Source: Nitrospiraceae bacterium
GTDB lineage: Bacteria; Nitrospirota; Thermodesulfovibrionia; Thermodesulfovibrionales; Dissulfurispiraceae
Length of the DNA: 15,843 bases
Direction: 5' to 3'
NCBI GenBank assembly: GCA_003170655.1
Contig: PMYY01000076.1
Span: 1 to 15,843 of the forward strand
The position numbers were made by a program, and so were the translations under genes. This document shows positions 1 through 6,674 of the stretch, piece after piece. The stretch's first letter is position 1; each line of letters begins with the position of its first letter. The notes under the pieces were generated by a model, which saw only the letters and a program-made list of their open reading frames with translations, ran no database searches and was not told the DNA's origin.

Positions 1-1023
1 CTTGCATCCTGTACGGAAGCCGGGATCGATCGCTAGAACGCTCTTTTGTCCGAGTGGCGGCGAAAGCAGGAGCTGGCGGAGGTTTTCTGCGAATACCCTG
101 ATCGCTTCTTCATCGGCACGCTTCTTGGTTACAACTCTCATCTCGGTCTCCATCGAGAGCGATAGGAGTCTTTTATAACAGTCACGCACAGCTGTCCTGA
201 CCTGGTCAGTTGCATGCCCACTGCCTTTTACGAGCAGTGTTTCGAGCAACGAGATTGCATCTTCTTCAGGAGGGGCAAGACGTAGTGCAAGAAAGCCTTC
301 ATTCTCTCCGCGTCTCATAGCCAACACCCTATGTGAAGGCGCCTTTGCCGCGGGCTCCTCCCAGTCGAAATAATCCCTGTACTTGGCGCCTTCCTCTTCC
401 TTCCCCGAGATGACCCTTGAACGAAAGACACCTTTTGTGATAAAAAGTGCCCTCATCTTTGCACGTGCAATATCGTTTTCATTGATCCATTCGGCAATTA
501 TGTCCCTTGCTCCGGAGAGTGCCTCCTCGGGTGAGGCAACCCCCTTCTCCGGATCGACGAATTTTGCTTCGCAAGAGAGAGGATCTATCTCTCCCTGGCC
601 GAAGATCAGCTGTGCGAGCGGTTCGAGTCCCTTTTCCCGTGCTAGGACCCCTTTTGTGCGTCTTTTAGGGCGGTAAGGCAGATAGAGGTCTTCCAGCAAA
701 GCCATCGTCTCTGCAGCTAGAGTCTTATCTTTCAGCTCACCCGTCAATAGTCCGCGTTCGTCGAGGGATTTGAGGATGGCGTCGCGTCTCTTGTCGAGTT
801 CCTGAAGCTGATCGAGGCGTTCACGGATTGCGGTAATCGCTACCTCATCGAGAGACCCCGTCGCCTCTTTCCTGTAGCGCGCGATAAAAGGCACGGTAGA
901 GCCCTCTTCCAAGAGAGCTGCAACGGCCTGCACCTGCCTGTCCCTGATATTTAGCTCATCGGAGATGATCGAATAATGTTTTATTTTCAAATCTTCCGCG
1001 AGGCTAATATTTTGATTAATCAC
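1..1023 (-). CDS. tex: Tex-family transcription accessory / RNA-binding protein, N-terminal part (cut by window edge)
   Basis: Only the first 341 codons lie in the window; Tex proteins are usually about 700-780 residues. The frame is open to position 1. The visible part matches the helical Tex N-terminal region: ISDELNIRDRQVQAVAALLE near residue 20, then the hallmark GSTVPFIARYRKEATGSLDE around residues 43-62, and LLEDLYLPYRPKRRTKG around residue 110. It ends at VLAIDPGFRTGCK, the start of the YqgF/RNase H-like domain, where DPGxRTG is typical of Tex. I chose the GTG start at 1021-1023 because AAGGAG lies 8 nt upstream (about 1032-1036) and the reading starts just before the conserved region. 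Tex proteins bind RNA through a C-terminal S1 domain, which is outside the window, and affect transcription in a way that is poorly defined. The gene lies 91 nt downstream of the GNAT gene on the same strand and is probably the last visible gene of the uppP-ftsK-lolA run. Confidence 0.93.
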   Translation of the reverse strand, partial: MINQNISLAEDLKIKHYSIISDELNIRDRQVQAVAALLEEGSTVPFIARYRKEATGSLDEVAITAIRERLDQLQELDKRRDAILKSLDERGLLTGELKDKTLAAETMALLEDLYLPYRPKRRTKGVLAREKGLEPLAQLIFGQGEIDPLSCEAKFVDPEKGVASPEEALSGARDIIAEWINENDIARAKMRALFITKGVFRSRVISGKEEEGAKYRDYFDWEEPAAKAPSHRVLAMRRGENEGFLALRLAPPEEDAISLLETLLVKGSGHATDQVRTAVRDCYKRLLSLSMETEMRVVTKKRADEEAIRVFAENLRQLLLSPPLGQKSVLAIDPGFRTGCK

Positions 1024-1114
1024 TATCTTAACTCCTTTACGAAGTATTCAAGCAGCTTTAATCCGTGCCTTAACAAGGGGAGGGCAGGAGGGGTAGTTTG
1101 GCCAAGGGATAAAT

Positions 1115-1672
1115 CTAAAGTGCTGCTCCCAGGATGTAAAACTGACTTTTATTGAATTCGAACATGCCGAGCGGCTTCATGCCCAGCTTCAGGTGTGCAT
1201 TGAAAGATCGCTTATTCCCTTCCGAGATGAAAAGGACGCAATACCCATAACGCGACGCAGCCAGGCGTTTGAGCTCCGCATACAGGCCACTTAAAATACC
1301 GGCCCCCCGTGCAGATCTTTCGATACACACGGGTCCGTATACGAATGTGTTGCCTGAGGTGAGAGGCTTCTTGTCGATAGCAAGTTCATGCAGCTTGCCG
1401 AGCATCATCCTCAGGATGGGAAAGTGCAAGCTGTAGGAGTAAGATGTTCCGCACAGGTAACCTGCAATCGTATCGCCTGAAACTGCTACTGCAATGCCTA
1501 AATGCCTGTTGATCTCATCGAACTGCCATTCGTCCATCTCAATAGACAGAAATCCATCCTCCGCATCCTGCAGGCTGAGGTTGCCGATCAGGTTCAGCTT
1601 TTGCAGCGCTTTAATGCCGCGATAATCGGACGGGAGCGCCTTCCTAAAAATTATATGGGACCCATTCTGCAC
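1115..1672 (-). CDS. GNAT-family N-acetyltransferase
   Basis: The 185-residue product has the length and layout of a single-domain GCN5-related acetyltransferase, which transfers an acetyl group from acetyl-CoA to an amine. Acetyl-CoA-binding motif A is visible as VCIERSARGAGILSGLYAEL (about residues 115-134), with the R-G-A-G pyrophosphate loop at 122-125. The following strand and helix read VLFISEGNKRSFNAHLKLGM (about 146-165), where the Asn and the closing G-M are typical of motif B. No substrate can be inferred. The start is a GTG directly after the lolA TAA stop (TAAGTG), with GGAG 6 nt upstream inside the end of lolA. Translation is therefore probably coupled to lolA. No signal peptide or membrane segment is seen, so the protein is likely cytoplasmic. 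The stop is TAG at 1115-1117. Confidence 0.85.
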   Translation of the reverse strand: MQNGSHIIFRKALPSDYRGIKALQKLNLIGNLSLQDAEDGFLSIEMDEWQFDEINRHLGIAVAVSGDTIAGYLCGTSYSYSLHFPILRMMLGKLHELAIDKKPLTSGNTFVYGPVCIERSARGAGILSGLYAELKRLAASRYGYCVLFISEGNKRSFNAHLKLGMKPLGMFEFNKSQFYILGAAL

Positions 1673-2296
1673 TTACTGCTCCAATACTGCGGCATCTTTC
1701 GGAGGGGTGAAGTTGAAGACTGAAGTTTTTAGTCCGGTATTTATCTTGACGTCCTTCAACGTAATCTCTACCCTGTTCGAAAGATTATCTATTATGGCAA
1801 GAGACTTTATCGGGAAGGCAGTACCGGAAGGCGTGATCTCAATACGCTCGACATTGCCCATGGGCGTCTTCGGTTTTAGCACTACACGCGCTGGCGTATT
1901 CGAGATGACGTCGAATTCCTCCCGGATATTGGCGAAACCTACGAGGAGCGATATCGGGGCCTGTCCATAGGTGGCACGGTCGAATTTCGACTTTATAACC
2001 TGGTTCTCTTTCTTCTGATAGATGATGATTTCGTTCCCCTTAACGTAGATCACCTGGGTTCTTTCACCTGTATATTCCCATTTCATCTTGGGCTGTTTGA
2101 TAAAAAAGCGGCCATTGTATGTGTCCGTCCGCTTAAGGTCCTTGATGAAGCTCTTCTGGACAAAGTTACCTTTGATGTCCTTTATTCCCTCGTAGGCCTT
2201 TTGTATCTTCGCCACCTGGTCCTCTTCTGCATGCACAGACAAGACCGGCGTCAAAAGAAAGCTCAGCAAAAAGAAAATGGCGCTAATTTTTTTCAT
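1673..2296 (-). CDS. lolA: Outer-membrane lipoprotein carrier protein LolA
   Basis: LolA is the periplasmic chaperone that takes lipoproteins released by the LolCDE transporter and carries them to the outer membrane. The 207-residue length fits. A Sec signal peptide is clear: MKK, a hydrophobic run to about residue 20, and a likely cut after VHA (residue 23). The mature part shows LolA features: the KIQKAYEGIKDIKGNFVQKS opening (30-49), GRFFIKQPKMKWEY (62-75), and alternating beta strands such as QVIYVKGNEIIIYQKKENQV. The start is ATG at 2296 with a strong AAGGAGGAG Shine-Dalgarno a few bases upstream, lying inside the last codons of ftsK. The reading frames overlap by 14 nt, so lolA is in the ftsK transcript but has its own strong ribosome site. 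The presence of lolA indicates an outer membrane. The neighbouring ftsK-lolA order is also known from other Gram-negatives. Confidence 0.93.
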   Translation of the reverse strand: MKKISAIFFLLSFLLTPVLSVHAEEDQVAKIQKAYEGIKDIKGNFVQKSFIKDLKRTDTYNGRFFIKQPKMKWEYTGERTQVIYVKGNEIIIYQKKENQVIKSKFDRATYGQAPISLLVGFANIREEFDVISNTPARVVLKPKTPMGNVERIEITPSGTAFPIKSLAIIDNLSNRVEITLKDVKINTGLKTSVFNFTPPKDAAVLEQ

Positions 2297-4436
2297 TATA
2301 TCTCCTCCTTATGAAGTCCCTCGGCTTGCCCGCGCCCTTCGGCGGGCCTACAAATCCGTCTACTTCGAGCAGTTCCATGATCGTGGCTGCCTTGTTGTAT
2401 CCGATCTTGAATCGCCGCTGAATTGATGATATGGAAACCTCTCCTGCCGATTCAGCAAAGTCTACGACACGTTGGTACATCTCATCCCTTTCGTCCGCGC
2501 TCAGGCCGCCTTTTTGGTCATCCACTACCACAATGCTCTGGAAGGCTGTGTAATCTGGGGTCCCCTGGTCCTTTATAAAACTTGTGATTTCCTTTACCTC
2601 GGTATCGCTGATGAAGGCACCGTGAATCCGGACGATCTTAACGCCCGGTATCATGTAAAGCATATCTCCCATGCCTAGCAGCTTTTCAGCTCCCATGGAG
2701 TCGAGGATGGTGCGAGAATCGATCTTTGATGTGACCTGAAACGATATTCTCGCCGGAAAATTTGCCTTGATCAAACCGGTAATAACGTCTACCGACGGGC
2801 GCTGGGTCGCGAGTATAAGGTGGATGCCTGAAGCACGGGCCATCTGGGCAAGACGGGCAATCGCATTTTCGACATCCGCTGGTGCGGTGAACATAAGGTC
2901 GGCAAGCTCATCGATGAAGACCACGATGTACGGCAGGCGCTCAGACGGCGAAACCTGACGGTTGAAAGTCTCTATGTTTCTCGCCCCTTGTTCAGCCAAA
3001 AGCCGGTAACGCCGCTCCATTTCGAGGACCATCTTCTTCAGGGCGTCGGATGCGTCCTTGGGGCTTGTGATGACGGGTGAGATGAGATGAGGAATGTCTG
3101 AATAGGCTGAAAGTTCGAGGAGCTTCGGGTCGATCATGAGCATCTTGACCTCGTTGGGCGTGGCCTTGTACAGGAGGCTGGTGATCATGGTGTTCATGGA
3201 TACGCTTTTTCCTGAACCGGTAGCTCCTGCAACCAGGAGATGCGGCATCCTGGCGAGGTCCGAGACTATTGGATTGCCGAAGATGTCTTTGCCGAGCGCC
3301 AGGGTAAGAAGGGATGAGCTCTTCTGGAAGGTTTCGGATGAAATGATCTCCTTCAGCGCTACCGAGGCCCGCTGGCGATTAGGCACTTCGAGGCCTATGG
3401 TTGCCTTGCCGGGAATGGGATAGACTCTAATACTGGGGGCGCGTAGCGAGAGCGCAAGGTCGTCAGCAAGGGACACGATCCGGTTCATCTTAACGCCGGG
3501 TGCGGGTTCGAACTCGAACATAGTTACCACAGGTCCAGGATGGGCCTGTTTGATCTTGCCGTTTACTCCAAAGTCGGCCATCTTTCGCTCAAGGCCTGAC
3601 GCAGCCGACATGAGCTCTTCTTTTGTTGGGCCAGGCACATCATCCACATCTTTGAGAAAATCGAGTGACGGCAACTGATACCCTGTTTCATCGATCTTCC
3701 TGATGAGGGGACGAGGCTGCGACGCCGGCTTCGGACGCGTTTCACGTATCGTAAACTCTTCCGGATCCTCTTCGTAGATATCGAATTCGGGTTCCTCGAT
3801 CAGGGCAGAAGGCTTCTCTTTTATCTCTCTTCCTTTTTTCCTCTCGCTGATGAATGAGAATATCGACGCTGGACTGATGAGGACCATCGAAACTGAGATG
3901 AGTGCGACACAAAAGATGTACGCGCCGACAATTGAGAGCATACCCTCGAATATATCCGAGAGAAGCATGCCGATGAGTCCGCCGGATGGATCGAAAGAGC
4001 GGGATGATGTTTTAGATATCAGCTCCACAAGCATGGCAAGGGCGGGAATGAGAAGTGCCGATCCAAGTAAATGGAAGAGGTTCCGTTCCATGCCTAGAAT
4101 TTTTTTTGTCCCATAGATGAGCAGGAATGCAGGCAGAAGATATCCCGGCAGTCCGGCGATGGCTATGATAAGATCAGAAAGATAAGCGCCCACAGGGCCG
4201 CCATAATTCTGCACCAGACGGTCGGAGAATGTGAAGAAAGAAGGGTCCCATCTATTGAAAGATATAAGTGAGATCGTGAGGTAAATACCGGCCAGTATCG
4301 CAAGGATACCAATTATTGTGCGTATCTTGCGGTGCTCGTGGTCCCCGCTTTTACCGCTCGGCGAGGATTGCCTCCGGCTGCGGGCCGGCTGATAGGCTAA
4401 CTCCTCTTCCGTCTCCGTAACTACCCTTTCAGCCAT
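2283..4436 (-). CDS. ftsK: DNA translocase FtsK/SpoIIIE
   Basis: FtsK is a septum-located, ATP-driven DNA pump that clears chromosome ends from the closing division site and helps resolve dimers. The 717-residue product shows the full layout. The N-terminal membrane domain has about four hydrophobic segments (roughly 40-60, 85-110, 121-140, 165-195). A short charged linker rich in E, P and R follows (about 198-250). The RecA-like motor carries Walker A GATGSGKS at 404-411 and Walker B YIVVFIDELADL at 503-514. The C-terminal winged-helix gamma domain (about 648-700) includes SSIQRRFKIGYNKAATIMEL and reads oriented sequences such as KOPS. The linker is far shorter than in the 1329-residue E. 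coli protein, so the size is closer to SpoIIIE. The ATG at 4434-4436 lies within the end of uppP (16-nt overlap); its Shine-Dalgarno is weak, so translation is probably coupled to uppP. Confidence 0.96.
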   Translation of the reverse strand: MAERVVTETEEELAYQPARSRRQSSPSGKSGDHEHRKIRTIIGILAILAGIYLTISLISFNRWDPSFFTFSDRLVQNYGGPVGAYLSDLIIAIAGLPGYLLPAFLLIYGTKKILGMERNLFHLLGSALLIPALAMLVELISKTSSRSFDPSGGLIGMLLSDIFEGMLSIVGAYIFCVALISVSMVLISPASIFSFISERKKGREIKEKPSALIEEPEFDIYEEDPEEFTIRETRPKPASQPRPLIRKIDETGYQLPSLDFLKDVDDVPGPTKEELMSAASGLERKMADFGVNGKIKQAHPGPVVTMFEFEPAPGVKMNRIVSLADDLALSLRAPSIRVYPIPGKATIGLEVPNRQRASVALKEIISSETFQKSSSLLTLALGKDIFGNPIVSDLARMPHLLVAGATGSGKSVSMNTMITSLLYKATPNEVKMLMIDPKLLELSAYSDIPHLISPVITSPKDASDALKKMVLEMERRYRLLAEQGARNIETFNRQVSPSERLPYIVVFIDELADLMFTAPADVENAIARLAQMARASGIHLILATQRPSVDVITGLIKANFPARISFQVTSKIDSRTILDSMGAEKLLGMGDMLYMIPGVKIVRIHGAFISDTEVKEITSFIKDQGTPDYTAFQSIVVVDDQKGGLSADERDEMYQRVVDFAESAGEVSISSIQRRFKIGYNKAATIMELLEVDGFVGPPKGAGKPRDFIRRRYNEKN

Positions 4437-5206
4437 AACATTATTATTATAGCAGCAAGGCCGAAGCGATAGTACACAAAGACATCGAAGCGATGGGTCC
4501 TGAGATAGTGCAGCAGAAAACGGATGGCAAAGAACCCGGATATTGCAGCGGCAATGACTCCGACAGCAAAGACGTCCAGTCGGTATTCCCCGGAGGTGAC
4601 GAGGATCTTTCTGCCTTCATAGAGCGTGGCCCCGCCGATCAGCGGTGTCGATACCAGAAAGGAAAAGCGCGCCGCTCCTTCCCTCGTGAGTTTAGCGAAT
4701 AAACCTGCAGACATGGTTATGCCAGAACGTGAAACACCAGGGATGAGCGCCAGGCACTGCGCCAGTCCGATGGCCAGGGATTCGCTCCAGAAAGGCTCAG
4801 ATTTGGATCTCAGGGCACAACGGTCAGCATAACGGTCGGCACATAGCATTACGAACCCGAAGACAACGAGGGCCGCTGCAATGACAAGAGGGCTGCGGAG
4901 AGTATGTTCGACTAGCTTTTGCAGGAGAAGCGCCGCGATGCCTGCGGGAACGGCTGCGATCATTACACTTGCCAGTGTGCGCCGGTCGTTCATAAGCATG
5001 GTTATCCAGTCCTTGTAAAAACAGAGCAGCAGGGCTGCAAGTGTGCCCCCGTGAAGCGCTACATCAAAAGCCAGTGTGTCTATCTCACCTTTCCATCCGA
5101 ATGCCCAGGGAAACAATATAAGATGAGCCGTGCTGCTGACCGGAAAAAATTCGGTTACGCCCTGCACGATGCCGAGAATAATAGCTTGCATGATTTCAGA
5201 ATCCAA
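4421..5206 (-). CDS. uppP: Undecaprenyl-diphosphate phosphatase (BacA/UppP)
   Basis: UppP removes a phosphate from undecaprenyl diphosphate, regenerating the lipid carrier for peptidoglycan and other surface polymers; it acts in the inner membrane. Both family signatures are present: QGVTEFFPVSSTAH (residues 15-28 from my start, including catalytic Glu19) and PGVSRSG (156-162, including Arg160). The rest is strongly hydrophobic with several membrane segments. I chose TTG at 5204-5206, giving 261 residues: GGAGG lies 5 nt upstream, and the protein then begins MDSEIMQAIILGIVQG, like typical family members. An ATG at 5189-5191 is the other option. The open frame extends to 5350, but those extra 48 residues are not family-like and overlap the likely promoter. 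It is the first gene of the uppP-ftsK-lolA run, and its TAG stop lies 16 nt inside ftsK. Confidence 0.93.
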   Translation of the reverse strand: MDSEIMQAIILGIVQGVTEFFPVSSTAHLILFPWAFGWKGEIDTLAFDVALHGGTLAALLLCFYKDWITMLMNDRRTLASVMIAAVPAGIAALLLQKLVEHTLRSPLVIAAALVVFGFVMLCADRYADRCALRSKSEPFWSESLAIGLAQCLALIPGVSRSGITMSAGLFAKLTREGAARFSFLVSTPLIGGATLYEGRKILVTSGEYRLDVFAVGVIAAAISGFFAIRFLLHYLRTHRFDVFVYYRFGLAAIIIMLWLKG

Positions 5207-5253
5207 GATGCCCTCCAAATAACAATGCTGAAAACGTCCATTTAGGATACACG

Positions 5254-5281
5254 ATAGTAAGATAAAAAATGAACTTGACAA
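5254..5281 (-). promoter_or_regulatory. Candidate sigma-70-type promoter for the uppP operon
   Basis: On the minus strand a -35-like TTGTCA (5281-5276, 5 of 6 to consensus) is followed by a 16-nt spacer and a -10-like TACTAT (5259-5254, 4 of 6). Transcription would start near 5247 and leave a leader of about 40 nt before the TTG start of uppP, with its GGAGG intact. The region is AT-rich and lies between two divergent genes, as expected for a promoter. It rests on pattern matching only. Confidence 0.4.
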
Positions 5282-5403
5282 GCAAAAATTTTCGTCAGAT
5301 CCATGCATATTTGCCCAACTTAAATTAATCGAAATTAAGGATTGGTACATTCAGAATTAAGACATTTTAATAAGACGTTAATAGAGACTTCATTGTCAGG
5401 ATC

Positions 5404-5409
5404 TATAAT
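5404..5409 (+). promoter_or_regulatory. Candidate -10 box for the small secreted-protein gene
   Basis: A perfect TATAAT lies 61 nt upstream of the ATG at 5470, in the divergent intergenic region. No good -35 hexamer sits 16-18 nt upstream. A TTGTCA at 5393-5398 is far too close to serve. The gene may depend on an activator or another sigma factor, or the match may be chance in AT-rich DNA. Confidence 0.3.
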
Positions 5410-5469
5410 GAAGATTGTGTGGAAGCGGGATCAGTATCAATACGTGGTTGCATCATAAGGAGGACACTA

Positions 5470-5820
5470 ATGAAACAAACTATCAACTTAATGGTTATTA
5501 CGGTGGGTCTTGCCATTGGCGCAATGGCCCTTTTTCATGCAGTGCCGGCGGCCGCCGGAGATCAAGTTAACGAAAGGACCGGTTCGATTGACATAGCAAG
5601 CGTAGTCAATTTCAATGAGCCCGGCACTAAATTGGCCGGGGCAGCCGCCGAGGCCGGAATAATCTTAAGCGCAGGGGGCAACCCAAGTATTGTCATCAGC
5701 AGGCGGTCGCAGGCGCCCCCAAACGAATGGGATAGTTACCTTATGGAATCATCTCCGCAAGGCCAGAAGGGCGGCATCTTGGCCGGCGGTGTTATGGCGT
5801 CCTTCAGAATCCCACTCTGA
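5470..5820 (+). CDS. Small secreted protein of unknown function
   Basis: I do not recognise this 116-residue protein. The start is well supported: ATG at 5470 preceded by AAGGAGGACACTA, a strong Shine-Dalgarno. The frame is open further upstream to 5419, but that part has no ribosome site. The N-terminus is a classical Sec signal peptide: MKQ, a hydrophobic stretch to about residue 23, and a likely cut after VPAAA (about residue 29). The mature region of about 87 residues has no cysteine, is moderately rich in Gly, Ala and Ser, and alternates short hydrophobic segments (IDIASVVNF, AGIILSAGG, PSIVISRR) with polar turns. The last stretch, KGGILAGGVMASFRIPL, ends in a hydrophobic/aromatic pattern. 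This suggests a small beta-rich periplasmic or outer-membrane protein, but that is inference. It is the only plus-strand gene in the window and stands alone, with its own possible TATAAT. Confidence 0.72.
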   Translation: MKQTINLMVITVGLAIGAMALFHAVPAAAGDQVNERTGSIDIASVVNFNEPGTKLAGAAAEAGIILSAGGNPSIVISRRSQAPPNEWDSYLMESSPQGQKGGILAGGVMASFRIPL

Positions 5821-5893
5821 CAAGCTGAGTTGTTTGCAAATGGCTTTCCAATACGGCAATATAGACCGCACTCACTTTTACCAGTATTTCTCA

Positions 5894-5913
5894 GGTCGAT
5901 GCTCGATGCGACC
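5894..5913. other. Weak inverted repeat between convergent genes
   Basis: GGTCG (5894-5898) and CGACC (5909-5913) form a 5-bp stem around a 10-nt loop, in the 116-nt gap between the 3' ends of the plus-strand secreted-protein gene and the minus-strand DUF523 gene. No T-tract follows directly on either strand, so it is not a convincing intrinsic terminator. Confidence 0.2.
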
Positions 5914-5936
5914 AAGTGACTAAAAGGGACATAATA

Positions 5937-6449
5937 CTATTTTTTTAAGCCTGCAATCACTATCTCCATGAAGTTTTCACAGATGGAACTGTCCTGTAGC
6001 CGGACGTCGTCTTCAACCGGCAGAAGCGGGAAGCGGGCCATAAATTCACGTGCGAATAAGCCGATTCCTGTCTTCGATTGAACATCAAATGCATCGTAAA
6101 CCTCTACACTCCTCATTCCGCAGCTTGGCGATTTACTTTTGAATATGAATCCTCGGAGGTCCATGCTGGAGAGTGTACGTAGTTTTTTGTTGGCCCATTG
6201 GATCATCCAGTCGGTATGATCAATACCCGAACTTGTGGTAACCAGACGTGATGAGACCGCATCTCCGACAAGCCTCATCGGTTCCCGCGGAACGGTAAGA
6301 CCCATTTCGACTTCAGGGCAGACAGGAACCCATTCGACATATCTTCCCAGTAGTTCCTTGAGATGCTGGTCGAGCTTGTGTCCCCCGTCATAGCGGACTT
6401 TCTCTCCGAGTAGGCAGGAACTGACTCCAAGTTTAATCATATCTTCCAT
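5937..6449 (-). CDS. DUF523 family protein, TudS-like iron-sulfur desulfurase
   Basis: The 170-residue product is a stand-alone DUF523 protein. The family includes TudS, which binds a [4Fe-4S] cluster through three cysteines and removes sulfur from thiouracil. All three expected cysteines are present in family motifs: Cys12 in GVSSCLLGEKVRYDGGHK, Cys44 in PVCPEVEMGLTVPREPMRL, and Cys110 in FKSKSPSCG. Many relatives carry an extra C-terminal DUF1722 domain; this one does not. A role in thio-pyrimidine salvage or detoxification, or another desulfurization, is likely, but the exact substrate cannot be read from sequence. The start is ATG at 6449; an ATG at 6440 (just before IKLGVSSC) is equally possible, as neither has a good Shine-Dalgarno. 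The gene is convergent with the small secreted-protein gene and 225 nt downstream of rnj, so it may have its own promoter. Confidence 0.88.
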   Translation of the reverse strand: MEDMIKLGVSSCLLGEKVRYDGGHKLDQHLKELLGRYVEWVPVCPEVEMGLTVPREPMRLVGDAVSSRLVTTSSGIDHTDWMIQWANKKLRTLSSMDLRGFIFKSKSPSCGMRSVEVYDAFDVQSKTGIGLFAREFMARFPLLPVEDDVRLQDSSICENFMEIVIAGLKK

Positions 6450-6640
6450 AACATTGTAAATTGTTAAACTGAGGCCTGCAAATTATGATGGGCGGGAGGC
6501 ATCAAAGTCTTTATAATGCGATATGAAACCGTATGAACTCGAATAGTATAGTTATCTCCGGATATGATCCTGTTAATAGGTCAATGAGCTGCTATGAAAA
6601 TCATCAAAGGTAAGGCTCTCAGCCCTTGGGAGTGTTGGAA

Positions 6641-6674
6641 GGTGAGAATCCTCGCCTTTCAGGCGGTGAGAATG
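6641..6674. repeat. Short direct repeat flanking a small hairpin, just after rnj
   Basis: GGTGAGAAT occurs at 6641-6649 and again at 6665-6673, one base short of the rnj stop. Between the copies, CGCCT and AGGCG form a 5-bp stem with a three-base loop. No T-run follows on the minus strand, so it does not look like a normal terminator. The remainder of the 225-nt gap between rnj and the DUF523 gene shows nothing else I can name. Confidence 0.35.

Noticed and set aside
5275..5310. Plus-strand TTGACA at 5275-5280 as a -35 for the secreted-protein gene.
   Set aside because: No -10-like hexamer lies 16-18 nt downstream, and the perfect TATAAT is over 120 nt away.
6594..6640. On the minus strand after rnj, a GGGCTGAGAGCCTTACC stretch resembling the CUGAGA part of a TPP riboswitch.
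   Set aside because: The other conserved TPP elements (the 5' GGGG segment and the later ACCUGAUC...GGAUAAU...AGCG part) are absent, and no thiamine gene follows.
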